Origin: JAXGXJ01 sp963816155 | GTDB taxonomy: Bacteria; Actinomycetota; Thermoleophilia; RBG-16-64-13 | Assembly (NCBI GenBank): GCA_963816155.1 | Contig: CAWFJE010000010.1 | Coordinates: 1 to 64,000, forward strand | Reading direction: 5' to 3' | DNA length: 64,000 nucleotides | Shown here: positions 1-7,774 of the stretch, in pieces | How positions within the stretch are numbered: the stretch's first letter is position 1 | How the letters are laid out: every line of letters starts with the position of its first letter | The notes under the pieces: model-generated | What the model was told of the DNA's origin: nothing | The model's database searches: none | What the model saw: the letters and a program-made list of their open reading frames with translations, nothing else | Translations under genes and position numbers: made by a program

Positions 1-34
1 CAACACCTGGGAAGAGTACACGGTGCCCAACTGA
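1..34 (+). CDS. C-terminal tail of an unidentified protein (partial)
   Basis: Frame 2 of the plus strand is open from the window edge and ends NTWEEYTVPN before TGA at 32-34. The next gene, dut, converges from the minus strand, so a plus-strand gene ending here would fit. Ten residues are too few to assign a family, and the open frame could be chance. Confidence 0.22.
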   Translation, partial: NTWEEYTVPN

Positions 35-103
35 CCAAACTGAGGTACGCGCCGGACGGATTTGTGTGACGGCCGCCTGCGCGGCGACCGCCGGTGAGAC
101 CTT

Positions 104-129
104 GGGCTCACTTGCCCCGCCTTGAACCC
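104..129 (-). terminator. weak hairpin downstream of dut
   Basis: A 7-bp stem with one G-U pair (gggctca at 104-110, tgaaccc at 123-129, 12-nt loop) lies 22 bp past the dut stop. There is no T-run, so it is at best a weak or factor-dependent terminator for the rny-to-dut gene run. The rest of 35-150 shows only a 5-bp hairpin at 72-85. Confidence 0.2.
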
Positions 130-150
130 GCTGGCATAGGCGAATCCCCC

Positions 151-591
151 TCAGCGCCCGCTGCTGCCGAAACCCCCATCGCCCCTAGGCGTACGCGGCA
201 GCTCGTCGCTGGCCACGAAATCCGGCTCCGCCACACGCTGGACCACCAACTGCGCGATCCTCTCCCCCACGGCGACTGCAAAAGGCTCCGTGCCGGAGTT
301 GAAGAGCGAGACCCTCACCTCACCCCGGTAGCCCGCGTCGATGAGTCCGGGCGAGTTCACCACCATGATGCCGTGCTTGAAGGCCAGACCGGAGCGCGGC
401 TGCACGAAGCCCGCGTACCCTTCAGGGATGGCCAAGGCCAGACCCGTGCCCACCTCGCGCCGCTCCCCGGCCGGGATGGTCACCTCATCCACCGAGCAAA
501 GGTCGGCCCCAGCGTCGCCGGGATGTGCTCTCCGCGGCAGCCGTGCCTGCGGGTGGAGCAACTTAACCGGTAGATCCAAGGGGCCGCTCAC
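151..591 (-). CDS. dut: Deoxyuridine 5'-triphosphate nucleotidohydrolase (dUTPase)
   Basis: Hydrolyses dUTP to dUMP and pyrophosphate, limiting uracil in DNA and supplying dUMP for thymidylate. The 146-residue product is normal for the trimeric family and shows all five motifs: AGADL near residue 27, PRSGLA at 65-70, GLIDAGYRGEV at 82-92, RIAQLVV, and the Gly-rich C-terminal RGDGGFGSSG that closes over the active site. The start chosen is GTG at 591, whose last two bases overlap the dapL stop (GTGA quartet). A longer reading frame to 780 lies inside dapL and adds a low-complexity Arg-rich stretch, so it was not used. Last gene of the run; probably translationally coupled to dapL. Confidence 0.95.
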   Translation of the reverse strand: MSGPLDLPVKLLHPQARLPRRAHPGDAGADLCSVDEVTIPAGERREVGTGLALAIPEGYAGFVQPRSGLAFKHGIMVVNSPGLIDAGYRGEVRVSLFNSGTEPFAVAVGERIAQLVVQRVAEPDFVASDELPRTPRGDGGFGSSGR

Positions 592-1751
592 AGGCGCAGA
601 GAGCGTTCGATACGGCCCACGGCCTCGGCGATGCGCTCGTCGGGAGTGGTGAGAGACAGGCGCACGAACCCCTCGCCGGCCGGTCCATAGCCCGAACCAG
701 GTGTGACCACCACCGCGGCTTGATCGAGCACGTGCTCGCTGAAGCTCGCCGACGTGTACCCCTCGGGAACTGGGATCCACATGTAGATGGTCCCCTTGGG
801 CTTGGGCACCTGCATACCCACCGCGGTCAGGGCCTCGGCCAAGAGGTCCCGTCGCCTGCGGTAGATCTCACACATCTCACCCACGAAGTCCCACGGACCG
901 TTGAGGATGAAAGCACCCGTGCGTTGCAGGGCGTCGAACACACCCGAATCCATGTTGGTCTTGAGCCGCCAGAGATGGGCCAATATCTCGTGGTTGCCAA
1001 CGGCGAAGCCGACGCGCCAGCCGGTCATGTTGAAGGGCTTGGAGAAGCTGAAGAATTCCACGCCCACGTCCTTGGCTCCCGGAGTGGCCAGGAAGCTGGG
1101 GGCTACGTAACCGTCGTAGGTGAGTTCCGAATAGGCGTTGTCGTGGACCACAGCCACATCGTACTTCTTGGCAAAGGCGACCACTCGTTCGAAGAAGTCG
1201 TCTTCCACCACCGCCGCGGTGGGGTTGTTGGGGTATCCGAGGAAGAGCACCTTCGCCCGCTCAGCTTCTTCCGTGCTGATCCCGTCGAGATCGGGGAGGA
1301 AGCCCTTATCGGGCAACAGGCGGAGATAGCGCACCTCGGCCCCGGCAATGAGCGAACCGCCTGCGTAGACGGGATAGCCCGGATCGGGCACCAACGCGAG
1401 GTCCCCTGGGTCCAGCATCGACCAGCAGACATGAGCCAGACCCTCCTTCGCGCCCAGAAGGGGGAAGAACTCCCTCTTCGGGTCCAGGTCCACCCCGAAG
1501 CGCCTCTTGTAGAAGGCGGCCGCAGCCTCTCCGTATTCCGGCACTCCCCAGTTGCTGGGATAGCTATGGTTGCCGGGATCGGCGACCTGGCGCTGCATCT
1601 CCTTGACGATGTACGTGGGGGTGGGCAGGTCGGGATCGCCGATGCCCAAGCTGATGACGTCCACTCCACTCGCGCGCTTCTCAGCGATCTTCCGTTCCAT
1701 CTCCGCGAAGAGATACGGGGCCAGGTTGTCCATTCGGCGCGAAAAGAGCAC
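588..1751 (-). CDS. dapL: LL-diaminopimelate aminotransferase
   Basis: PLP-dependent fold-type I aminotransferase. Converts tetrahydrodipicolinate directly to LL-diaminopimelate with glutamate as amino donor, bypassing the succinyl/acetyl steps. The sequence has the GIGDPDLPTP entry motif near residue 36, YPNNPT near 173, and the Schiff-base lysine K238 in SFSKPFNMTGWR. Length is 387 aa. Its neighbour dapF uses LL-DAP, which supports DapL over a generic aspartate aminotransferase. The GTG at 1751 is chosen because AAGGAGG sits 5 bases upstream; an ATG six codons in (1733) lacks such a site. Overlaps dut by 4 bp at its stop. Confidence 0.88.
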   Translation of the reverse strand: MLFSRRMDNLAPYLFAEMERKIAEKRASGVDVISLGIGDPDLPTPTYIVKEMQRQVADPGNHSYPSNWGVPEYGEAAAAFYKRRFGVDLDPKREFFPLLGAKEGLAHVCWSMLDPGDLALVPDPGYPVYAGGSLIAGAEVRYLRLLPDKGFLPDLDGISTEEAERAKVLFLGYPNNPTAAVVEDDFFERVVAFAKKYDVAVVHDNAYSELTYDGYVAPSFLATPGAKDVGVEFFSFSKPFNMTGWRVGFAVGNHEILAHLWRLKTNMDSGVFDALQRTGAFILNGPWDFVGEMCEIYRRRRDLLAEALTAVGMQVPKPKGTIYMWIPVPEGYTSASFSEHVLDQAAVVVTPGSGYGPAGEGFVRLSLTTPDERIAEAVGRIERSLRL

Positions 1752-1768
1752 AGTCGCCTCCTTGTTGG

Positions 1769-2758
1769 TCAGTCTCCGGTGATCGGTCGCCGGCGGTCAG
1801 GTGCCGGTGACCAGTCGCCCGTGGCCGATGGCCGGTGATCAGTCGCCGGTGGCCGGTGACCGACAGTCGGCAGCCATCCCAGTCGGTACAGTAGGTCGGC
1901 GGATAAGTCGCAGGAGCAGACCTCCTCGGCCGGCCCGGTCATGAAGACCCGCGGCGAGTAAGGCCGGCGGTCTTCGCCGATACCCTCGCCCCCGTCCGGT
2001 CCCGGTGCGCCGATACCCTCGTCGTCAACTTCAATGGTCAGGTCGCCCCCTAGCAGGTGCACCAGCACGGGACTGGCGGCCAGTCCCAGACCTGCGAGAG
2101 CCGCGCCCACAGCCGTGGCTCCAGTGCCACAGGCCTGCGTCTCACCCACTCCACGCTCCCACACCCGCATGCGCGCCGAGCCGTCTTCCTCCACGCGCAC
2201 AAACTCCACGTTGGCTCGACTGGGAAAGGCCGGATGGTGCTCGATCATCGGTCCGAGCGAAGACACCGCGACTTCAGCCGGGTCGTCCACCAGGATCACG
2301 CAGTGGGGATTACCCACGTCCACGAAGGTGTAGTGGTAGCTTCGGCCCCCAGCTTCCAGGGTCTGCTCCAGGCCGGCGTAAGCGAAGCGGGCCCTGCCCA
2401 TGTCCACCCGCACCCGGCCGTCTTCGAGGAGACGCGGCTTGACGGGACCGGCCAGGGTCTCCACCACGAACTCCGGTCCGGCCACAGCGCCGGAGGCGAC
2501 CAGATAGCGCGCGAACATGCGGATGCCGTTGCCGCACATCTCCGGTTCGCTGCCGTCGGGATTGAAGACACGCATGCGCGTCACGGCCTCGGGTACGACC
2601 CCGGTCGGCTGTTCGACCACGAGGATGCCGTCCGCACCCACGCCGAGGTGACGATCACAGAGTGCGGCGATGGCCCGCTCGGACAACGGCCCGGGGAGAG
2701 CCGACGCTTCCACGATGAGGTAGTCATTCCCCAGTCCCTGCCACTTGGCCAATCTCAC
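1769..2758 (-). CDS. dapF: Diaminopimelate epimerase with repeat-encoded C-terminal tail
   Basis: Cofactor-independent epimerase turning LL-DAP into meso-DAP for lysine and peptidoglycan. Both catalytic thiols are visible: C75 in EMCGNGIRM and C210 in TQACGTGA. At 329 aa it is longer than the usual 270-290. There is a Gly/Asp-rich insert at about 247-269, just before the conserved RVFMTGPAEEV, and a Pro/Arg/Asp-rich tail from about 300 encoded by near-identical 17-bp units. The start is GTG at 2758, forming a GTGA quartet with the miaA stop. It sits between miaA and dapL and makes the step after DapL. The extras lie outside the catalytic core, so activity is expected. Confidence 0.92.
   Translation of the reverse strand: MRLAKWQGLGNDYLIVEASALPGPLSERAIAALCDRHLGVGADGILVVEQPTGVVPEAVTRMRVFNPDGSEPEMCGNGIRMFARYLVASGAVAGPEFVVETLAGPVKPRLLEDGRVRVDMGRARFAYAGLEQTLEAGGRSYHYTFVDVGNPHCVILVDDPAEVAVSSLGPMIEHHPAFPSRANVEFVRVEEDGSARMRVWERGVGETQACGTGATAVGAALAGLGLAASPVLVHLLGGDLTIEVDDEGIGAPGPDGGEGIGEDRRPYSPRVFMTGPAEEVCSCDLSADLLYRLGWLPTVGHRPPATDHRPSATGDWSPAPDRRRPITGD
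1775..1869. repeat. Four imperfect 17-bp units at the 3' end of dapF
   Basis: The plus strand carries four near copies of GCCGGTGAYCAGTCGCC, beginning near 1775, 1803, 1831 and 1852; the first and last are more diverged. They are in frame and encode the Arg/Pro/Asp tail of DapF. The GCCGGTGA core recurs in the in-frame repeat within the neighbouring miaA. Confidence 0.7.
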
Positions 2759-3840
2759 GACTGATGAGGCCCCCTGGTGTGTTGACCGGACAATGCGAGA
2801 GCGAGTATCTCGTCGGCGACCGCTTCGGGGTCGCGGTCACGGTCGTTAATGATAACAGCGTCCTCCAGCTTCCGCAGCCAGGTCGACTGACGGCGGGCGT
2901 AGCGGCGTGTGGCCGCCGCCACCTGAGAGATGGTCTCATCCAGACTCTGCCGACCCTCCAGGTAGCGGCTGATCTCGCGGTAGCCTATGGCGCATTCGAC
3001 GCCCGTGGAGACCGGCGCCGCCGGCGGCAGCGGCACGGTAGATAGCGCGTCTCCGACCGGCTCCACGCCTGGTAGCGCCGCTGCCGGTGACTCCTCGGCC
3101 GGCGACTCCACGGCGCGAAGCGCCACTGCCGGCGACTCCACACCGGCGGCTGCAAGCCTTGCCAGATGACGCCGCACCTCGTCCGCCCCCCCTCCCCTGA
3201 CGATGTCTGCCGCCCGCGCGTCGATGCGGGCGTAGAGTCCGTCCCTGTCAAGGGTCAAAGCCACCAGCAATGTGGGGTGATAGTACGCCGGAGACCAGAG
3301 ATCTTGCCTCCCCGACCATGGCGCTCCCGTAGCCTCGATGACCTCCAGAGCCCGTATCAACCGGCGCGAGTTATGAGGGCTGATGGCGGCGGCCGCCCGC
3401 GGATCGCGACGACCGAGTTCGGCATGGAGCGCGTCGGCGCCCTCCTCCGCGAGTCGCTGCTCGAGCGCGCGCCGCGCCCCTGGGTCGACCGCGGGAGCCA
3501 GGGCCAGAGGAGCCAGCGCCGCGCGCAGGTACAGGCCGGTGCCCCCACACACGAGCGCCCACCCGTCCCCGGCCACATCGTCCTCCACCATGGGACGGGC
3601 CAGTTGCGCGTATTCGCCGACTGAGAAGGAACATGCGGGATCGATGATCCCCACCAGTTCGTGGGGGACGGCCCGCATCTGGGCATCCGTGGGCTGGTTT
3701 GTGAGAACGGGGAAGCCTCGGTACACCTGCATGGAGTCGCAGGAGATGACCCTCACCCCGAGCCTGACGGCCAGCTCCATGGCCACGGCGGTCTTGCCCA
3801 CGCCGGTGGGTCCGATGATGCCGATAACGGTCGCGGTCAC
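2755..3840 (-). CDS. miaA: tRNA dimethylallyltransferase
   Basis: Adds a dimethylallyl group to N6 of A37 in tRNAs reading codons that start with U; MiaB then methylthiolates the product. The P-loop GPTGVGKT is at 10-17, followed by DSMQVYRGF (35-43) and GGTGLYLRA (99-107). At 361 aa it exceeds the family norm of about 300. The excess is a Val/Glu/Ser/Pro/Ala insert at about 233-280, built from VESPA-like repeats, between the RARAADIVRGG region and the conserved IGYREISRYLEG. The GTG start at 3840 forms a GTGA quartet with the miaB stop. Position in miaB-miaA-dapF supports coordinated A37 modification. Confidence 0.93.
   Translation of the reverse strand: MTATVIGIIGPTGVGKTAVAMELAVRLGVRVISCDSMQVYRGFPVLTNQPTDAQMRAVPHELVGIIDPACSFSVGEYAQLARPMVEDDVAGDGWALVCGGTGLYLRAALAPLALAPAVDPGARRALEQRLAEEGADALHAELGRRDPRAAAAISPHNSRRLIRALEVIEATGAPWSGRQDLWSPAYYHPTLLVALTLDRDGLYARIDARAADIVRGGGADEVRRHLARLAAAGVESPAVALRAVESPAEESPAAALPGVEPVGDALSTVPLPPAAPVSTGVECAIGYREISRYLEGRQSLDETISQVAAATRRYARRQSTWLRKLEDAVIINDRDRDPEAVADEILALALSGQHTRGPHQS
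3083..3139. repeat. Three GCCGGYGACTCC units inside miaA
   Basis: Copies lie at 3083-3094, 3098-3109 and 3128-3139 on the plus strand. On the coding strand each reads as an ESPA-type unit of the MiaA insert. The shared GCCGG(T/C)GA core links them to the dapF repeats about 1.2 kb away. Confidence 0.6.
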
Positions 3841-5183
3841 GACACCTGTCGTCCTTTGAAGCTTGTCGACGTGGCCTCAAGCAGTTCGACCAGGGCAAGG
3901 TCGCCGGCGCTGCCGTCGGAGGGGAAGTTGACGGGCTTGTGTCCCCGGGTGCGCCCCATCACCTCCCCCGGTGCCTGCTTACTGGGGCGCTCGATCATGA
4001 CTTCGACCACCCGCCCAACGAGGGCTTCGTTGCGCTCGCGGGCGATGCGCTGGACAGACGCCACGAGGCGCTGCATGCGCTCCTCGGCCACCGCCGCATC
4101 CAGACGACCGGGCAGACGCGCGGCCGCGGTCTGTCGGCGGGGGGAGTAGATGAACGTGAAGGCCCCATCGAAACGGCATTCTTCCACCAGCGAAAGCGTG
4201 TTGGAGAAATCCTCCTCGGTCTCGCCAGGAAAGCCCACGATGAGATCCGTGGTCAGAGCCAAGTCGGGAACGGAGGCGCCAAGTCGCCTCACCAGATCCA
4301 GGTAGCGGGCACGGTCATAGCCGCGGTGCATGGCCTCGAGTGTGCGGTCGCTCCCAGATTGGACCGGCAGGTGAAGATGTTCGCAGACCTGGTTATCCTC
4401 CGCCAGAACGGCGATGAGTTCGTCCGACATATCTTTGGGGTGCGAGGTCATGAAGCGCACGCGCTCCAGGCCCGGACTGGCGCAGACTCTGCGCAGCAGC
4501 CCCGGGAAGTCCTCTTGGCCCGTGAACCCTGGTTCCGCGCCGTAGGCGTTGACATTCTGCCCCAGCAAGGTCACCTGCCGGACCCCCGCCGCGGTCAGCG
4601 TCGCCACCTCCTCCACGATGGCCTCCGCCGGGCGTGACGCCTCCGGTCCGCGCACGTGGGGCACGATGCAGTACGAGCAGAAGTTGCTACAACCGGCGAC
4701 GATCTGCACCCAGGCCGTCGGGCCGGACACGCGACTGCGGGGCAGATCGGCGCTCCACAGGGTGGTCGTCTCCTCAAAGACGGTCGCCCGCCGGCCTGTT
4801 TCCAGGCGCTCTTCTATGAGCGCTGGGAGGCGATGAAGGCTCTGCGGCCCGACCAGCACATCCACACAGGGGAAGTCGGCGAAGAAGTCCTCCCGCCGGC
4901 TCTGAGCGAGACACCCGGCCACGACCACCAAGCGGTCGGGTCTCTCCCGTTTCAGACGCGCGGCGAGACTGAGGTGACCGGCCAGGCGGTTGTCGGCCTT
5001 CTCGCGGATGGAGCAGGTGTTGTACACGAGCATGCCGGCCTCTTCGGGGACGGATGCGCGAGCGAGACCCATGCCTTCCAGAAGCCCGGCGATACGCTCA
5101 GCATCGTGCTCGTTCATCTGACAGCCGAACGAGCGCAGGAAGTAACTATCCAACCGAGAGCTCTCCGGGCCCTCCCCCACCAT
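3837..5183 (-). CDS. miaB: tRNA-2-methylthio-N6-dimethylallyladenosine synthase
   Basis: Radical-SAM methylthiotransferase making ms2i6A37 from the i6A37 produced by MiaA. N-terminal UPF0004 domain with auxiliary-cluster cysteines (FGCQMNEHD at 19-27, YNTCSIREKA, GCLAQ), the radical-SAM triad CSNFCSYC near residue 165, and a C-terminal TRAM domain. Length 448 aa is normal. ATG at 5183 has AGAGGGG about 6 bases upstream, 11 bp after the rny stop. A TTG eleven codons in would give the more typical short N-terminus and cannot be excluded. FGCQMNEHD and the adjacent miaA favour MiaB over RimO, which is encoded separately here. Confidence 0.94.
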   Translation of the reverse strand: MVGEGPESSRLDSYFLRSFGCQMNEHDAERIAGLLEGMGLARASVPEEAGMLVYNTCSIREKADNRLAGHLSLAARLKRERPDRLVVVAGCLAQSRREDFFADFPCVDVLVGPQSLHRLPALIEERLETGRRATVFEETTTLWSADLPRSRVSGPTAWVQIVAGCSNFCSYCIVPHVRGPEASRPAEAIVEEVATLTAAGVRQVTLLGQNVNAYGAEPGFTGQEDFPGLLRRVCASPGLERVRFMTSHPKDMSDELIAVLAEDNQVCEHLHLPVQSGSDRTLEAMHRGYDRARYLDLVRRLGASVPDLALTTDLIVGFPGETEEDFSNTLSLVEECRFDGAFTFIYSPRRQTAAARLPGRLDAAVAEERMQRLVASVQRIARERNEALVGRVVEVMIERPSKQAPGEVMGRTRGHKPVNFPSDGSAGDLALVELLEATSTSFKGRQVS

Positions 5184-5194
5184 GCGGGCCCCTC

Positions 5195-6736
5195 TTACTT
5201 GGCGTACTCCACTACGCGGCTCTCACGGATGACCGTCACCCTTATGGTGCCGGGGTAGTCGAGTTCCTGTTCGATCTCCTTGGCGATCTCACGGCAGAGC
5301 AGACCCGCATTCTGGTCGTCGACCTCGTCGGGCTTCACCAGCACACGGATCTCCCGGCCGGCTTGGATGGCGTAGCACTTCTCCACACCCGGTTTGGATT
5401 CAGCGATGCGCTCGAGCGACTCCAGCCGCTTGACGTACGTCTCGAGCGTCTCCCGCCGCGCTCCGGGACGCGCCCCAGAGACGGCATCGCCCGCCGCCAC
5501 CAGAACCGCCTCGACGGTGGAGGGTTCCACCTCGTTGTGATGAGCTTCGATGATGTGGGCCACGGCCTCAGACTCGCCGTACCTGCGGGCCAGATTGCCG
5601 CCTATGCCGGCGTGTGAACCCTCTACCTCATGGTCTACGGCCTTGCCCAAGTCGTGCAGCAGCCCCGCCCTCTTGGCCAGTTTGGCGTTGACCCCCAACT
5701 CATGAGCCATGAGTCCGGCCAGATGTGCCACCTCCAGCGAGTGCATGAGCACGTTCTGCCCGTAGCTGGTGCGAAACTTGAGGCGCCCAAGAAGACGGAG
5801 AAGCTCAGGAGCCACGCCATGGACGTTGGCATCCAAGACGGCCTGCTCCCCGGCCTCCTGGATCTCCTTCTCCACCTCTTCGCGAGCCTTGGAGTACATC
5901 TCCTCGATCTTGGCCGGGTGGATCCGACCGTCTGCCACAAGCTTCGAGAGGGTCAACCGAGCGATCTCACGGCGCACGGTGTCGAAACCGGAAAGCACCA
6001 CGGCCTCGGGCGTGTCGTCGATGATGAAGTCGATGCCGGTGAGGTTCTCGAGAGTACGGATATTCCGCCCCTCCCGACCGATGATCCTACCCTTCATATC
6101 ATCTGAGGGCAGGTGAACGACCGAGACTGTGGTCTCAGCCACGTGACTCGCGGCCGAACGCTGGATGCACACGGAGAGGATGTCCTTAGCCCTGCGGTCG
6201 CCCTCATGACGCGCTTCTTCCTCGATGGCGCGCACCATCTTGGCCATGTCATGACGCACTTCGTCCTCGGTGCGCTTGAGGATGACCTCCGCCGCCTGTT
6301 CCCTGGTCAAGCCGGAGATCTCCTCCAATAGCCTTTCCTGCTCCGCCTTCTTCTCCTCGGCTTCTTCGATCACCTTGCGGTAATGACCCTCTCGGTCGGT
6401 AACCGATTGCTCGCGCCGGACAATGTCCTTCTGTAGATCGTCGAGGGCCTCTTCGCGGCTCAGCAGCCGACTCTCCAGCTGGACCAGTTCCTGGCGTCGC
6501 TCCTTCGCCTCCGCTTCAGAGCGCACGCGGAGCTGATGGAGTTCATCCTTAACTTCAACTCTAGCTTCACGCTTCAGGGCTTCCGCGTCGCGCTCGGCAT
6601 CCTGCAGGATCTTCGCCGCCGCTCCCTCGGCAGAGGTGATCTTGGCCTCTCCCAGGTGCTTGCGGGCAAAGTAGCCGGCAGCCGCGCAGATGACGGCCAC
6701 CACTACCACTACCACGATGGTCAGAACAGTGCTCAT
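5195..6736 (-). CDS. rny: Ribonuclease Y
   Basis: Membrane-anchored endoribonuclease that initiates mRNA decay. The 513-aa protein has an N-terminal transmembrane helix (about 5-24), a long charged coiled coil (about 35-190), a KH domain with GRIIGREGRNIRTLE near 215, and an HD domain with HSLEVAHLAG and HDLGKAVDHEVEGSHA. It occurs in Firmicutes and some deep actinobacteria, whereas most Actinomycetota use RNase E/G. ATG at 6736 is preceded by GGAG. It begins a run continuing into miaB, miaA, dapF, dapL and dut and follows an unusually long 327-bp leader that contains an intrinsic terminator, so premature termination may control it. Confidence 0.95.
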   Translation of the reverse strand: MSTVLTIVVVVVVAVICAAAGYFARKHLGEAKITSAEGAAAKILQDAERDAEALKREARVEVKDELHQLRVRSEAEAKERRQELVQLESRLLSREEALDDLQKDIVRREQSVTDREGHYRKVIEEAEEKKAEQERLLEEISGLTREQAAEVILKRTEDEVRHDMAKMVRAIEEEARHEGDRRAKDILSVCIQRSAASHVAETTVSVVHLPSDDMKGRIIGREGRNIRTLENLTGIDFIIDDTPEAVVLSGFDTVRREIARLTLSKLVADGRIHPAKIEEMYSKAREEVEKEIQEAGEQAVLDANVHGVAPELLRLLGRLKFRTSYGQNVLMHSLEVAHLAGLMAHELGVNAKLAKRAGLLHDLGKAVDHEVEGSHAGIGGNLARRYGESEAVAHIIEAHHNEVEPSTVEAVLVAAGDAVSGARPGARRETLETYVKRLESLERIAESKPGVEKCYAIQAGREIRVLVKPDEVDDQNAGLLCREIAKEIEQELDYPGTIRVTVIRESRVVEYAK

Positions 6737-6802
6737 TTCATCACTCCACTCGCATAATTCACGGCCAATATTGCCGGTAAGTGATGAACGACGCCGGACG
6801 CA

Positions 6803-6828
6803 AAAAGGGCCGAGCTTATGCCCGGCCG
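6803..6828 (-). terminator. Intrinsic terminator or attenuator in the rny leader
   Basis: Read on the minus strand: GGCCGGGC, loop ATAA, GCTCGGCC (8-bp stem, one G-U), then CTTTTTG. It lies 67 bp before the rny start. It could end recX transcription, or act as an attenuator, since a candidate promoter lies upstream at 7038-7067. The 5' arm shares four bases with a long-range helix described in the leader entry. Confidence 0.7.
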
Positions 6829-6940
6829 ATGACCCAACTGGCTATTCCTTGCCTCGGTGGTCTCCAACGATGCCGATGCCTGTGATGCCCCCACAGACCC
6901 AACACCTGATATATCCCAGAATAAACTACGTCTATCGGCC
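6803..6940 (-). ncRNA. Candidate structured leader or small RNA upstream of rny
   Basis: In the 327-bp gap between recX and rny the minus strand can form nested helices: 6930-6940 with 6825-6834 (10 bp, one bulged A), 6918-6923 with 6843-6848, 6895-6906 with 6856-6863 (interrupted), and a hairpin at 6880-6884/6892-6896 that partly competes with the previous one. The outer helix shares GGCC with the terminator at 6803-6828, as in a riboswitch or attenuator, although a free-standing rod-like RNA is also possible. I recognise no known riboswitch consensus. No convincing reading frame occupies 6737-7063. Pairings were found by eye, without energy calculation. Confidence 0.4.
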
Positions 6941-7037
6941 CAAAACCCTCATACACCAAACCGCCGACTCAACGCCATTTATAGCCAAAAAGAGCAAGGT
7001 CGCACAGAAAGCCGTCGACCGATCATCACACACTCGG

Positions 7038-7067
7038 AGTTTACAGTCGCCGTATCTCGGGTGTCAA
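7038..7067 (-). promoter_or_regulatory. Candidate sigma70-type promoter for rny
   Basis: TTGACA (7062-7067), 18-bp spacer, TAAACT (7038-7043), read on the minus strand. The -35 overlaps the recX stop. The same -10 appears in the ffh promoter in this window. Transcription would start near 7031, giving a leader of about 295 nt that contains the nested helices and terminator. Confidence 0.45.
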
Positions 7068-7744
7068 GGAGACGCATCCATACGCCGGATGACCCCCGAG
7101 ACCGTCTCCCAGTCGTAGCCGCGGCGGAGAAGGAAGCCGGTCAGACGGCGTGCCGCTGCGTCCCGGTCTTCCTGCCACTGCCTCCCGAACCGCCGCTGTA
7201 CCAGGGCGGCGAGGCTCTCTGAGCGCTCCGTCTCCCCCTCTTCGTCCTCAGAGAGTGCTGTCAAGGCGGCGTCCACGGTCGCGCGGCCGACACCCTTGGC
7301 CAGTAGCTCGGCGCGGATGCGGCGCTCACCCCATCCGGTTCTGGACTTCTCGCCGACATACCGCTCAGCGAAGCGCTCATCGTCCAAGTAGCCAAGTCCC
7401 TCCAGCCACTCAGTAGTCGTCGCTGCCGTCGCGGCCGTGAAGCCGGAGAGCCGCAGGCGAGACTCCACTTCGGCGATGGACCGATCGCGCACCGACAGTA
7501 GCCGCAGCGCCCGCGAACGCGCCCGATGCGGCTCATCCTCCGCCTGAAGAGATGCGAAGGCCTCCTCCGAGAGGAAATCCCCCTCACGCAGTCCGGCGGC
7601 CTGAGCCACCTCGGTAGCGATGTCTCCCGCCCGCCTGCCGTCCACATACAACACCGTGCGCTCGGGCCGATTGGGAAGGACCGCCAGTCGAGAGAGGATC
7701 CCCGACCGGTGCTCAGGAGTCGCTTGCGGCCTGCCTACGGGCAT
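7064..7744 (-). CDS. recX: Regulatory protein RecX
   Basis: Modulates RecA by binding along the RecA filament. The 226-aa product shows the three-helix repeats of the family, for example RALRLLSVRDRSIAEVESRL near 78-97, GYLDDERFAERYVGEK near 117, and GRQWQEDRDAAARRLTGFLL near the C-terminus. The N-terminal extension of about 60 residues (VLYVDGRRAGDIATEVAQAA) is typical of actinobacterial and Firmicute RecX. It lies 30 bp downstream of recA, the usual order. Start at 7744 is the first in-frame start; no strong ribosome binding site was identified. Confidence 0.9.
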   Translation of the reverse strand: MPVGRPQATPEHRSGILSRLAVLPNRPERTVLYVDGRRAGDIATEVAQAAGLREGDFLSEEAFASLQAEDEPHRARSRALRLLSVRDRSIAEVESRLRLSGFTAATAATTTEWLEGLGYLDDERFAERYVGEKSRTGWGERRIRAELLAKGVGRATVDAALTALSEDEEGETERSESLAALVQRRFGRQWQEDRDAAARRLTGFLLRRGYDWETVSGVIRRMDASP

Positions 7745-7774
7745 AGTTCGGCCTCCGCCGTCTCCTGTGCCCTT

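Noticed and set aside
6978..6983. TATAAA on the minus strand upstream of rny as a -10
   Set aside because: No -35 box at 15-18 bp; the TTGACA/TAAACT pair at 7038-7067 is better.
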